A DNA stretch of 64,000 nt from Sweltsa coloradensis (Eukaryota > Arthropoda > Insecta > Plecoptera > Chloroperlidae). Both the position numbers and the translations under genes were made by a program. This document shows, in pieces, positions 31,512 through 41,514 of the stretch (the stretch's first letter is position 1; every line of letters begins with the position of its first letter). Location: assembly GCA_024449915.1 (NCBI GenBank), contig JAMZAV010011000.1:1-64000 (forward strand). Direction: 5' to 3'. A model generated the notes under the pieces. It ran no database searches, was not told where the DNA came from, and saw only the letters and a program-made list of their open reading frames with translations.

Positions 31512-31734
31512 TCCCCGACGGCGACGACAAAGACAACACAGACGGATGATGACACAGACGGAGACGACCACGACGTGGGGGGACCCCTGCCCTCCCCATA
31601 TGCTTGTGGCTGGTTCTGACCAGCACAGGCCTGCCCACCTGTTGTCCCCCGCGTCATCCCTTACGTCCCTCCCTTCGTCCCGATTAGCCAAGTTGCATAA
31701 ATATGAGACGTAAAGCAATATCCAATCAATCAAT
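31512..31734 (+). repeat. R1 element, 5'-truncated, with 10-bp target duplication
   Basis: The copy starts at the GACGGCGACGAC middle part and ends with (AATC)n. CCTTAAATCG flanks it on both sides (31502-31511 and 31735-31744). This is direct evidence for target-primed retrotransposition of R1. Confidence 0.85.
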
Positions 31735-31879
31735 CCTTAAATCGTGAGCGAGCAGGTGGAAGGGTCCTTCCTCTGCTTGGATGAGTCCAAGGTCGTCGGC
31801 TCAAAATAAAATTTCCACATATTTAGCACTTGTACTGAAAACAAAATTTACGGGACCCTAAAAATGATTTTAAGCCGAT

Positions 31880-33460
31880 TTTTTTGCCTACTCTATAGTC
31901 AATACATCAAGTTGTGCATTAAAACATATCTTATTTGGCTTCTCGATCGTTCCAGCAGCAGTTCCTTTAATAAAGATATCACTTGCAGGTGGTTAATGCT
32001 ACGGATCTCTTTATTTGGATCTGTCACAAACACAGTCTTACTTGAGTCAATTGACCTCATCTCCACAACGATCGCTTCATCATCATTAATTATGGATTGC
32101 ACAATGCATACTTTGTGCTTTCCCAATAATGAAGCTATAATGTATGCACCATCTTCTATGGTTACAGGTTACAGCTTTGTGATTAGAACAAACAAACATG
32201 ATATCCTCCAGATTTCTTGCTGAGAGTTTTGCTCGTTGCATGTTTAGTATGAATTTTACGCCCGAGAAAAGCCTCTCAACACTGACCTGCGTGGCAGGCA
32301 CTCCCAAAACCACAACTGCCACTTCATAGAGGTCGGGCAAATCATTTGTTTTGCCTTCCCAGAACTCTAAGACGTTTGCGTCTTGGGGCAAACGCTTTCA
32401 TTCCGAATACAAACGTATCTGCCCATTGATCAAATCATTGGTTTCTGCTGTGGTTGGTCGCGTCTCCTTGCAGTACTCTCTCTCCCGCACAGAAAGCAAT
32501 GACTCGTAAGTCACAAATGTCTCCACTTATATCGTCCACCTCGACCTCCTGAACTGCCAGCTCACTGTGGGACTCTTCAAATGATTGGAGGCGACACGAT
32601 ATGGCTCTAATATTGTGAAGAGCCTCGTCAACCTGATCCTTCTTGAGAACCACCTTGAAGCGCGGGTCCAAGTAGAGGCCAGTGATGGCAGTGATTGTAT
32701 TGAAGATGGCTGGTTCCTTCTTGGCTAGTTGAGTCGCCAAATTTTGTGCCAAAGGCAATTGGCACGCATTGATGCTGAAATTACACCTTTGCCATACTCG
32801 GTATGCATCACCTATCGTCAGCTGGGGTGCTTGTAAAGCAATGGTAGCTACTTACTCGGCTTCAAACCAGCTACAATTTCTTTAACTGTGCTCCACATTC
32901 ACTCGCCAAGTTCCAAATCAGGATGCACATCGGCCATGTCTGTGCAAAACTGTCGCAGAAGCAGTAATGCCGAAAGCATATCATATAGGCTGCCCCAGCG
33001 TGTTACGACATCTCTCGGTGGCATTTTCAAACCATTTTTCAATAACAACTTTTTTAAGTTCGGCGCACGCAGCTTTTTCACGACGTTGCGCGCTTTTGCC
33101 ACTGTTGCAGGGCAACCATCTTTGCTTTTCAAAGCATCCGCTACAGCAAGTTGCAAGCTGTGGATAGCACACCTTACAATATTAACGTAAGTGTCGGTTG
33201 TCAAATCTAGACCTTCAATGGTCGACATTGCTACCTTGTCTTTTTCTGTGAAAAAATCGTCCATATCGCTCCCATTTTCTTCATCACTGTCCATTTCTGT
33301 ATCAAGGTTAATGTTTATTAGTTCACTGGCCTCCTGATCTAGATATTCTTCGGTTTTAACCATATACGCCCCGTTGTCTATGGTGAGAGAATATACGTTC
33401 GCCATGAACAATTTGAATTTGGGCCGCAACTCAGGAATCACATTCCAATTCAATGACACC
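31880..33460 (-). pseudogene. hAT-family transposase, broken
   Basis: Reading leftward: IVRCAIHSLQLAVADAL (about 33150), PPRDVVTRWGSLYDMLSALL (about 33000, the tRW.S block), ITGLYLDPRFKVVL (about 32660, the LDPRFK block), then VPATQVSVERLFSGVKFIL (about 32290), the dimerisation/insertion domain diagnostic of hAT. Frames break at about 32890, 32760 and 32430. It is similar in type to ZBED/zf-BED hAT proteins, but the BED finger is not visible. Confidence 0.75.
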
Positions 33461-33499
33461 CAGGTTGAAGAAAACAGACTACACCGATTTTTACACTTT

Positions 33500-33830
33500 T
33501 AGGCCAGCACTTACAAAGTGTAAGGCTTCGCATGAAGTTCCCCAGTATCACTGGTGGCTCGGTGCCCGGGATGGTTCAGAGGCTACCCTTTTAACTGTTC
33601 CGACTAGATTTGAAACTATCTTACAAGACAAACAACATTCATCTTTGACTGCCAGTTGAAAGGAATGTGCAATGCATGGAAAGTGTTTATATTTGGCCAA
33701 ATCCATGGCAGATACAATATTTTTGGCGTTGTCTCGAACGAACACGTTTACTTTTTCTGTATGGTTCCAATCCGCTAAAACGTCATGGATGAATGAGGTT
33801 TTATTTGCCCCAGTGTGTTAACCCTCATCA
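33500..33830 (-). pseudogene. Second hAT transposase fragment
   Basis: Minus translation reads KTSFIHDVLADWNHTEKV, then FVRDNAKNIVSAMDLAKYK, then PCIAHSFQLAVKDECC. It duplicates the catalytic-to-HxxxL region already present in the neighbour at 33150, so it is a different hAT copy rather than the same gene continued. Confidence 0.6.
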
Positions 33831-34084
33831 AATGGTGCCTGGTGGTCGTTGTAGCCTTCTAGCTGAAGGTCTTCTGCCACTTGTTCCCAGTTGTCATTGT
33901 GACCCCCGTTGTCGTTGACCTGATGTCTCTCAATGTCATTGTCCTGATGCCCCTCGTCGTCGTCATTGTCATCATCACTTTCAACTAAACATTCCATGTC
34001 CGTGTAGTGGTCAGCATCATTTTCATCTTGTGTCTGAATGTTGTTGTCGTCGTGGTCGTCGTTGTCTGTCATCGTCAATTTCAA
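33818..34084 (-). CDS. Acidic Asp/Asn/His-rich low-complexity ORF
   Basis: An 88-codon frame dominated by D, N, H, E and Q (for example NDDHDDNNIQTQDENDADHY) whose 3' end abuts the second hAT fragment. It could be an acidic linker exon of that element or only a purine-repeat by-product. Confidence 0.2.
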   Translation of the reverse strand: MKLTMTDNDDHDDNNIQTQDENDADHYTDMECLVESDDDNDDDEGHQDNDIERHQVNDNGGHNDNWEQVAEDLQLEGYNDHQAPFDEG

Positions 34085-34620
34085 GTAAAAATTCTATGTT
34101 GGTCAGCATCATTATTATCCAGGAATTCTGCGTAAGCTTCGTAGTTTGGACTGTATGATTGATCATTTCTGATAAGTTGAGAATACAGCTTAGCTAATGG
34201 TTACATATTTGTATTTTGCTCTATGCAGCAAATATTATAGGCCTTCAAAATAAAATAAAACGGCTATACGGTTATTGCTAACATTGTTTTATAAGGCACA
34301 CATAAATAATAAAAGTTGAATAGATATAGATACTATTAAACACTCTCGTGGGCGAAGTTTATATCTGTATGGTTACTATGTATTTGATCAATGTGAAATA
34401 AAGAGGAATAATTAGTATTATTGGTATCAGTATTGTTATAGAAGATGTTCTATCAAACATCTTTGAACTTGTATAAGATATTGTCTTGTGTTGGGGGAGC
34501 AAATTCCGATAACTAGGGGAAACGTATTTTATGCTCTCAAAGGACATGCAAACTTATTGTATTGTAATTTATACTTGAATGAGTATGACAAATAGCCAAT
34601 GCATTATTTTTAGGGAAGGA
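34085..34620. other. AT-rich DNA, no gene
   Basis: No open frame or repeat recognised beyond simple A/T enrichment. Confidence 0.5.
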
Positions 34621-34639
34621 AATAATTGGTTAGTTTACT

Positions 34640-34922
34640 AAACGCAAAACTCGTAAGCAAATCGCAATTAAACAGAATCTACATCCCACATTCCACTTTA
34701 AAAAAAATTGATTTTAATATTCCTTACATTCTTTTTGCAATTTTTTGGTTGTTCCCCTGGTCTATCTGGTATACGTTGCAATTTTTAACCTTTTGGACTT
34801 ACTTCATAAACAGGACCACCCAGGTAAATCCAGGACATCTAGTAGCATTTTTATGGCTTTTCAACATCATAGGAAACTTAAACATTATGTACATTTTTTT
34901 CCTGTGTGAGTTTTCATTTTAA
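34640..34922 (+). pseudogene. Possible GPCR fragment (TM6-TM7)
   Basis: The plus frame has two hydrophobic helices: IPYILFAIFWLFPWSIWYTL, with the W-x-P-W look of TM6, and LVAFLWLFNIIGNLNIMYIF, which resembles the TM7 'N.x.LNP.iY' region without its Pro. In an adjacent frame just upstream a basic loop reads TKRKTRKQIAIKQ, like the end of intracellular loop 3. The combination suggests a decayed rhodopsin-family receptor fragment, but no upstream helices are present. It could be a coincidental hydrophobic ORF. Confidence 0.35.
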
Positions 34923-34924
34923 GT

Positions 34925-35390
34925 ACTAAAAATACATTAGGGCCCCCATTAACCGCCCTGATGGACGAGTAGTACCGATTATTGCGGTAATTTGCGTCTT
35001 TAAGCAGGGCTTGCACTGAAGCCTCCGCCTAGAATGAGAAATAGCATTTAAAATGTGGTAATTAAGTAAAAATATCTGAATCTTAGAAATAAATATGAGA
35101 CGTTAAGCAATATCCAATCCAATCTGAATCTTAGAAGATGACAAGTTTGTCTAAACAATGTATTAACCTATCATACACACCTGGAAATGCAGTAAGGCGA
35201 GCCCTTTGGGTGTAAAATGGCCCTGCTCTCTCTCCTATGGGGCCAGTCCACGCGCAAGTATCCGTACACGCGAAACTGTCGAATGATTTGCTCTGTAAAG
35301 AAGTGAAGAATGGCATCAGAGTAAGTATAGGCTCCACTATAATTTTGTTTTTGTAATCATTTTTTGATATTATTATGATTGTAAGATGGG
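34925..35390. other. Unassigned DNA around a 33-bp R1 insertion
   Basis: Except for the R1 stub I see only an 88-codon minus ORF (35131-35397) without recognisable motif. Confidence 0.4.
35089..35121 (+). repeat. R1 3' stub (33 bp) with 15-bp target duplication
   Basis: ATAAATATGAGACGTTAAGC plus AATATCCAATCCA is bracketed by ATCTGAATCTTAGAA at 35074-35088 and 35122-35136. Only the terminal 33 bases of R1 were copied, a textbook 5' truncation. Confidence 0.9.
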
Positions 35391-35485
35391 CCATCAAATT
35401 CCAACTCGCAACCTTTTCGTGGTTTGGCCCGTTATTAGGGGAGTTTTTCTCCCTGAAACTAATGGCGAGCTCTGGGTCGTCGTCG
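35388..35485 (+). repeat. R1 5' part
   Basis: R1 bases 1 to about 98 starting GGGCCATCAAATTCC. The 3' end reappears at 35613-35682 after 127 unrelated bases, so this copy has an internal replacement or insertion. Confidence 0.7.
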
Positions 35486-35612
35486 TTACTACTTTGTTTG
35501 GTTTACATCCCACTTTGTGGTAAGAGTGGGACTTAACAATTCAGGACACTTAGACTGCAAACTTTTAGTTTTAAAATTTATTTTGTATTTTAAACTATGT
35601 TAAAAAAAAAAC

Positions 35613-35682
35613 TCCCTTCGTCTCGATTAGCCAAGTTGCACTAATATGAGACGAAAAGCAATATTCAATCAATCAATCAATA
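35613..35682 (+). repeat. R1 3' part
   Basis: CTCCCTTCGTCTCGATTAGC to the (AATC)3 tail, the distal portion of the copy beginning at 35388. Confidence 0.7.
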
Positions 35683-35883
35683 CACCTTCTCTCGTACCTT
35701 CCACGTTTGGTGTAGTCGACGCGGTTACCACCCGTAAACTTGGCAACCAACCTCATAAAACGTTAACCTGGCTGGTAGTAACGTTCTGGGTGAGCCGATC
35801 AGCCTTAGAAATCCAGGTGTCTAGTGCTTTTGTCTACAAGGTCAGCTGTTGAACAAGACACTGACAACATAACCAATAAAAAA

Positions 35884-36030
35884 ATGAAAATACGTTCGCG
35901 TGGAACTAACTACTCGGAGAGTGAGAAAATCTTGCTGTTACAAGTTGTTGAACAGTATAAAGACGTAATAGAAAATAAGAAAACCGATTCCACATCGTGG
36001 AAAGTAAAAGAAGATGCTTGGTTAAAGGTT
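35884..36030 (+). CDS. Myb/SANT-like DNA-binding exon
   Basis: The frame reads MKIRSRGTNYSESEKILLLQ, then VVEQYKDVIENKKTDSTSWK, then KEDAWLKV. The three-helix layout with S/T-x-x-E-K-x-x-L-L-x-L-V and W-K-x-K-x-x-A-W matches the Myb/SANT-like domain (Myb_DNA-bind_5 type). It is found in Naif1/FSBP-type proteins and in the partner protein of Harbinger transposons. Homology stops exactly where a MITE begins (36025), so the third helix is lost. Confidence 0.6.
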
Positions 36031-36203
36031 TGATTCCACCAAATGGATTTAAACTCGAGTTTAACGCGTTAAACCGCACTCCAGGTAGGGTTTATTTTAA
36101 ACTCTAAGTTAAACTCGAGTTTAGTTCTGGTGGAACGCATTTTCAATCTAACCGAGGTTTAAAAAATTAAAACTCAACTTTAACGTTTGGTGGAATCGGG
36201 CCT
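36025..36203. mobile_element. 179-bp MITE with TTA target duplication
   Basis: The left end AAGGTTTGATTCCACCAAAT and the inverted right end AGGCCCGATTCCACCAAACG are terminal inverted repeats. TTA flanks both ends (36022-36024 and 36204-36206), the target of PIF/Harbinger-type transposons. The inside contains repeated TTAAACTCGAGTTTA palindromes. Confidence 0.6.
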
Positions 36204-36398
36204 TTATCAAAACTTGCACTAACTGATGAGGCCTATCTACATAAATTATTGATACAAATTTACAAAGTTCTGAGTTTATTACCCTCCATACTGGTACTTA
36301 CTAGAATTCATGAGAGCAATTGAGTTATAGGCTCTAACTGGATGTAAGACTTAAATTCCTGTTCTTTTTTTCATTACTTTTAGCAAAAATTGTTTGAA

Positions 36399-36748
36399 TT
36401 AGAAGTTTTTTATTTTGGGTACAACTTTTTCTAAGAAAGCATTATTTCGAAACACAAAGATGACTAGAGATTGTAGTGGTGAATAAATAAATAAATCACA
36501 TTCTTGTAGTCCACTAACATACATCTGTATCTGACACTGCGTGAAGTACATGTGGGTTTCCTTTAGATAAATCTGGTTGTCTTTCCTTTGCAAGTACGGT
36601 ACATTGATCGTGCTATCTTCTTCCACGATGCATCTCTTTTCGCATGTATGTGGGCACTTAATTTCAATAAGTTTCATTAATGAATTTGTGACAATAATCC
36701 CATCTGGACTTGCACACAGGGATGGATGATGAGGCCACACTGGACTAT
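36399..36748 (-). CDS. YqaJ-type exonuclease domain exon
   Basis: A consensus acceptor (TTTTTGCTTGCAG at about 36749) precedes SPVWPHHPSLCASPDGII, then KLIEIKCPHTC, then YFTQCQIQMYVSGLQECDLF, then IYSP. This is the PD-(D/E)xK nuclease fold of the lambda-exonuclease/YqaJ family (PDG, E-x-K, Q-x-Q). The Asp, Glu-x-Lys and Gln positions are present. In animals such genes are multicopy and often element-associated. The N-terminal part is likely at 37532-37831. Confidence 0.7.
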
Positions 36749-37140
36749 CTGCAAGCAAAAATTAGTACGTCTAAGTTAACATTTTACAGACTAGGTACTT
36801 AGTTCAGTATGCCTAATTGAATTAGGGCCAATGTCCTTGTAATTATTAAATTTATTTTAAATTGAGAGTTGTTCCTACACAGTGCAGCTTGTGTACACCT
36901 ACCTTTGCCCAGATAGTTCTATCTTGTTGGTCAGATAATGTTTGTAGGCCTAGCGTTTGAAGCGGGTTGGAACGCTACTTGACAAGTCAACCGTCGTAGC
37001 AACTTTCATACGTTTACATTACAAATTTAACTTGAATAACCCACCAACCCCACGTTGAATGCTAGTTAATTAAAAATGGCCTTGGGTATTGTTTGACAAT
37101 TACTAATTTTAGGCCTAGGTCTATTTATTTATGCCTAACC

Positions 37141-37492
37141 TCAAATTCCAACTCGCAATCTTCTCGTGGTTTGGCCCGTGATTAGGGGAGTTTTTCTCCC
37201 TGAAACTAATGGCGAGCTCTGGGTCGTCGTCGGGGAACTTTCCCCTTCCCTTTGACTACCTCCCCGACGGCGACGACAATGACAACACGGACGGATGATG
37301 ACACAGATGGAGACGACCAAGACGTGGGGGAACCCCTGTCCTCCCCATTTGCTTGTGGCTGGTTCTGACCAGCACAGGCCTGTCCACCCATTGTCCCCCC
37401 GCGTCATCCCTTACGTCCCTCCCTTCGTCTCGATTAGCCAAGTTGCATAAATATGAGACGTCAAGCAATATATAATCAATCAATCAATCAAT
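37141..37492 (+). repeat. R1 element, near full length
   Basis: Lacks only the first GGGCC bases and ends in (AATC)4. It lies in the apparent intron of the YqaJ-type gene, antisense to it. Confidence 0.8.
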
Positions 37493-37531
37493 AAACGATT
37501 ACATCCTTATAGGCGTAGAAGTTGCACAATG

Positions 37532-37831
37532 TCAAGGTAAAAATGTCACAACTTCCATTTTCCATTTTGTTTCCATATCTTGTAGCCGAGTTTCCAAAAA
37601 ATGGTTTGGGACAAAGGAATCTCGGGACAAGTTTCTCAAACCTTTTTTTCTGTTTTTTATACGGTGGGCCTTAGAGCTTGCAGATTTTCTTATCTTCCTC
37701 TGTAAATGCCAATTATCATTTTTGCTTTGATCTATTGTTTGGACCGCACACTCTTCAATTTCATTAGCGTTTAAATGTAAATGTTCTCGAAAATCTTCTA
37801 CTATTTCTTGTTTTGTGCCGTAAAACCCCAA
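37532..37831 (-). CDS. Upstream part of the same YqaJ-type gene (probable)
   Basis: The frame contains NWHLQRKIRKSASSKAHRIK, then RKKGLRNLS, then MEVVTF. In YqaJ proteins the domain starts R-x-x-R-x-T/S-A-S-x-A-H-x-I, which fits. It lies 780 bp upstream of the catalytic exon on the same strand, with an R1 copy (37141-37492) in the putative intron. Splice sites between the two are not resolved. Confidence 0.5.
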   Translation of the reverse strand: MGFYGTKQEIVEDFREHLHLNANEIEECAVQTIDQSKNDNWHLQRKIRKSASSKAHRIKNRKKGLRNLSRDSFVPNHFLETRLQDMETKWKMEVVTFLP

Positions 37832-37838
37832 TAACTAA

Positions 37839-39430
37839 CTAACTTGTGTCTCTAAACGAATGTTGTTCCGTTCCAGACTGACTGTGGTTAGTAAGCAGTT
37901 TTCTTACCACACCTCGGCGAGCATTTTGCTTTGAAGTTTGTACAATGTCAGTGACGACTGTGTTTAAAATATCACAGCAAATACGGTTGCTTTCAGTCCT
38001 CTCCTCTGCTAATAATATGTCTCGTAGAGCACAGGGAATTCCATGAAGGTCCATTGACTTGACGTTGTGGACGGCGACATCGTCAATTTTCACACGTTTT
38101 TTTGCTGGCCAAATATCTTCGGCACGTTTACATTTAGAAAACTTCTCGCGGACTGATTGGAGGCTCGGATTCTTGGAAGATGTAGGTTTACCACAAACTT
38201 GGGGCTGGTCTGTCTTGGACCGTCACCGCCCATGCACGGTGCCTATAGTTACCTCAATCATTGGTTGAATAGTAATCTCTATGGTTTGCATCTGCGCAAC
38301 CGTATAACAGCTTGCGTAACTTCCGAGGCCAGGTGTCTTGCCAGAATCTACGCTATTTCGTTTCCCGCTTGTTTGAGAAGGGGGCAGTTAACCTCGTTGC
38401 ACCTGGTTGCATGTCCGACACGCTGGATTAAGCTTAGCCTTAGCCTGCTTTTGCCGACGAGTAAGGCTAGTCTGTGGAGCTGCTGTGTCTACCACTGATA
38501 AGGTCCGTATTGGAGCATTTGAGTGTACAGGTGAGGGATTTACCTTGTAACCTGCTTGGTTAAAACCGTCTTGACCCTGTACATAGTTAATGGCTGACGG
38601 CTGGAGAGACAGATTCTTTAAACCTGTACTGAGCTGGTCCTAAAAAGCCAAGTCTTTGGCTACTGCACATGCTGGTGGAGATGATGTGCATTGCGGCCTT
38701 CTTTTCTTCTTGGGATGCCCAAGTTTCTCCAATGAGTAGTAATGTTGGGAGGAAGTTTATGCAACTATATTTATCTTTTTTTGTACATTTACGTTTCCGA
38801 TTTACGTCATTCCCTACATCATTAACATCATCTTCATCCACTTTCCCATTTTTCCTTTTATCCAGTTTCTTTTCCCTACTAAGGTTAGCTGCATAACTCT
38901 TTTCATGAAATGAGCTATCCATTACTCTATCCTCCAGAGTATCGGGGTATTCACGAATTAAATTTGAACAAAACTCTTCAAAGAAGCTTTACCCAAGTTC
39001 TTATTGGCTGTCCAAGCAAGGTTGCAGACGGCCTTAACCATGTGACATGTTGTTTTGTTAGAAGTTTGTCCTTCAACGATGGCGGGAAAACTTCCACCAT
39101 TTTGTAGAAATTGATGTTGAGATGGACTTGGGAGAGTACAAAGGGCTCTAAGATAAAGCCCCGGCGTTCAATTGTGTTGATGGAAACGATTGTGACGACA
39201 TGTGTGGAGATTGCTATATCGCGACTGGCTGGCATTTGTCAACAACTGCGCTATTTAAGAGTTGGGCTTGAACTATATTAAATAACCCTGGCGTGTCCAA
39301 TTTAAAGTTGAACACTTGTAAATGCTTAATTTTAGTAACACCGAGATTTATAAATGTAGACTCCGCCTTGACTGCATCGATTTCGCCGGACACAGATAAT
39401 TGGACAAACTCTATCATGTCATCCATCTAA
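37839..39430 (-). pseudogene. Unrecognised multi-fragment coding region
   Basis: Minus frames at 37839-38093 (MKIDDVAVHNVKSMDLHGIP, then RDILLAEERTESNRICCDIL), 38587-38922 (Lys/Asp-rich MDSSFHEKSYAANLSREKKL), 38978-39235 and 39214-39426 (MDDMIEFVQLSVSGEIDAVK) look protein-like. Another frame near 39030 reads KTTCHMVKAVCNLAW. They share strand and spacing with the YqaJ exons downstream, so one decayed gene or element could span 36.4-39.4 kb. I do not recognise the family. Confidence 0.3.
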
Positions 39431-39464
39431 AAAGAAAAAAAAACAATAAAAAGAATTGCATATC

Positions 39465-39805
39465 ATGCAAAAAATAAGCTTTGCAAAATCAAAGACAATG
39501 TAACACCTTGAATCTCTTCAAGGCGTTCTTCTCGACGCGAAGAGGTTGTAAGGGAAGCAGTCACTGAAAGAACCTACTCGATCCAGCTCCTGAGTGATTG
39601 TTACCCTGCATATTGTTTATACGTCTGCTCCTGCATATTCTTCGATCTGAAGTGTGTCCCTAGAAAAAATAGAATTTAAACCACACGTTCGCGTTCTTGG
39701 CTTGGAGTTTGATGCTAAATTACATTGGAGATACCACGTCTCTGAATTGCGCAAACAATGTATGTTGAAATTTAATATCCTTTAAGTTCTTAGTAACACT
39801 TAAAG
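39465..39805 (+). pseudogene. Jockey-like LINE ORF2 fragments
   Basis: 39465-39560 is a close relative of 11000-11080 (same AATCTCTTCAAGGCG text). 39690-39800 reads VRVLGLEFDAKLHWRYHVSE, then MLKFNIL, the 'flG..fD.kltw..Hi' block just after the RT palm in Jockey/I-group LINEs. The two parts are out of normal order, so these are rearranged remnants. Confidence 0.55.
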
Positions 39806-40453
39806 GGGCTAAAAACCCCAAAATTTATTTTTTACCACGTGATCTATAGCACAATACTATACACTTAAATGACCGTTTAAAAAATTATATCTTGTAACTG
39901 TGATTTAACACGAATTTTTTAATTTTTTTGATCCAGAAATTGGCGAAAATTGGTGTTTTGGAAAATTTCCTAAATCGGCTTTAACCTGCTTCTTTTTTGG
40001 TCCACATAGATACTAGAGCATAGTACCAATCTAAAATGCCACTTTATAACATTGTGTCTTGAAACTGTGCCCAAATATACCCTCAAACACGCAAAAATAT
40101 GCATTCCAAAATCCCCCCCCATCTTGGTAATCAGCATATTTTGACCGAACTACTTGCCCAAATTACAAAACAAAATATAGAGAATTTACAGAAAAGGCTG
40201 TCGAGTACGTCAATAATGGTCAATATTTTTTTGGATCAAAATCCTCCAAGGTCACGGGGCATAAAGATCGTCCCCATGTTATTTCTTATGGGAGATTTTT
40301 GCCGATGGGACCTAGCTCGAAAAATGTCATGTTTGATATTTTTTTGGGAGGTCATGGTGGCCCCAATAAATTTTCTGTTAATTGCTAAATTCATTACTAG
40401 TTAGCCTGAATGAAATATATTTTTTGAGTTTAGCGGTTAAATGCCCCTTTCAT
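39799..40453. mobile_element. Possible 655-bp MITE
   Basis: The left end AAAGGGGCTAAAAACC and the inverted right end AAAGGGGCATTTAACC give about 9 perfect inverted bases and a similar continuation. The inside is AT-rich with a shadow ORF only. No target duplication is clear, so this is tentative. Confidence 0.3.
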
Positions 40454-40924
40454 GGGGTGCGGACAGGACATGTCTTTTGCGAATATATGGTTCACTAATT
40501 AGATCCGTAATGGACTGTGCCTGTTGGGTCTACTCGTAGAGCAATTATTTCAAAGGCGATAAATACTAAGACTGGTATTGTTTTGTATCGACACTATTGA
40601 CTTTGACACAACATTCATGCAATTTTGTTTCCCATAAATTATGTACCAGTAGCTCTTAATAGCACTACGATGATCCTCGTACAACCGGGTAGGCCTACCT
40701 ACGATGCCATCCCCGGAATTATCGTAGGCCTAGGTATCGAGCTACTATATTTTATAGTACACAATTGTGGCATTGATATTAGACAATATTGTAAGCCATT
40801 AAGTGACTTCAGTCAAACATAATAAAAACACATGTGGATCAGACTCTGAATCTTCTCAATCATTGTAAGTTTTTGGTTAAAAATGGTAACATTGCCTGGA
40901 AGTAAATGTAACGTAAAGAGGAAA

Positions 40925-41508
40925 TCATGTTCGAAACAAACTATTCATCAAAATTGACTGGTAAATGCATTCATGTTCAATTGAGTAGAGCAGAAAGTGG
41001 CACAGTTTTATGTTCGTTACAAACATACCTAGTTGCACCTGTCCATGAAACTTATGCCGCTTTTTTAGTGAATACATCCCTGATAATACTTCAAGGCAGC
41101 CTGATGCTTCTGCTAGTTCTATGCCACTCAATATTTTGCCCACGTTCAAGCACTTTACTTCTATAAAGGAATGTTTACCATTGCAACAATGCCATCAGGA
41201 CTGTAACCTATCCATGGCACAGAAGCATTTACTAGTATGCCCAGCTGCATCATGTTGCTGTCCATGCCTCTTTCATACGCCTTAATTGCTAATGGTTTAT
41301 TTTCCTTTCCATTTGCGTTGAATGAAATACCGCTAAAGGTGTGAAAACGATACCATTCATATTCCTGGAAACTTTGCTGGGTTTGGTGTATGTGTACTGG
41401 CTGTAGCATACACTGCCGGTAATGCGGACCTTTTGCTCTGCTTATGTAACCACCCTGGTGTTTGGTAGAAAAACAAAAGTCAACAGCTTCCCCTACACTA
41501 ACGTTCAC
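40925..41508 (-). pseudogene. Second YqaJ-type nuclease remnant, one frameshift
   Basis: Reading leftward: MNVSVGEAVDFCFSTKHQGG, then AIKAYERGMDSNMMQLGILV, then VPWIGYSPDGIVAM. After a one-base shift at about 41165 comes FIEVKCLNVGKIL, then KKRHKFHGQVQLGMFVTN. PDG, E-V-K and the H.QVQ.GM blocks are those of the YqaJ fold. It is clearly diverged from the 36.4-kb copy. The frameshift suggests a pseudogene, unless it is a sequencing error. Confidence 0.65.
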
Positions 41509-41514
41509 ACAATT

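Larger units (their letters stand above)
29212..31760 (-). mobile_element. DIRS/Ngaro-type RT-RNase H retroelement, degenerate
   Basis: The right part (31331-31480) carries an acidic region (IDVPEGRPFRR nearby). The RT runs leftward: PLPPLNLGNNKNQRWLHCIT, GILIKKHCVAAPKLIIVPKA, then with frameshifts to VGYLDDY at about 30486-30506, followed by a stop. RNase H begins LVYTDATPNSVAAVNP, is cut by a SINE, and resumes RAEGVAGLMAIHWALTEAD, then MDNSSAVYCIRKG, then ALNIADRPSRA. These are the hallmarks of YR-retroelement RT-RH. No YR gene or split repeats are seen, so the class call rests on RT-RH resemblance. Confidence 0.6.

Noticed and set aside
28066..31760. Treating the 28.1-28.7 kb ORF1-like region as part of the DIRS-like element
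   Set aside because: Its domain text matches Jockey-type LINE ORF1 and it lies downstream of the RNase H, where a DIRS element would carry a recombinase. Kept separate.
38059..38498. Plus-strand ORFs opposite the minus-strand fragments
   Set aside because: They lie antisense to more protein-like minus text and have no motif.
40099..40404. 101-codon plus ORF
   Set aside because: Inside a probable MITE, with a low-complexity start and no recognisable domain.
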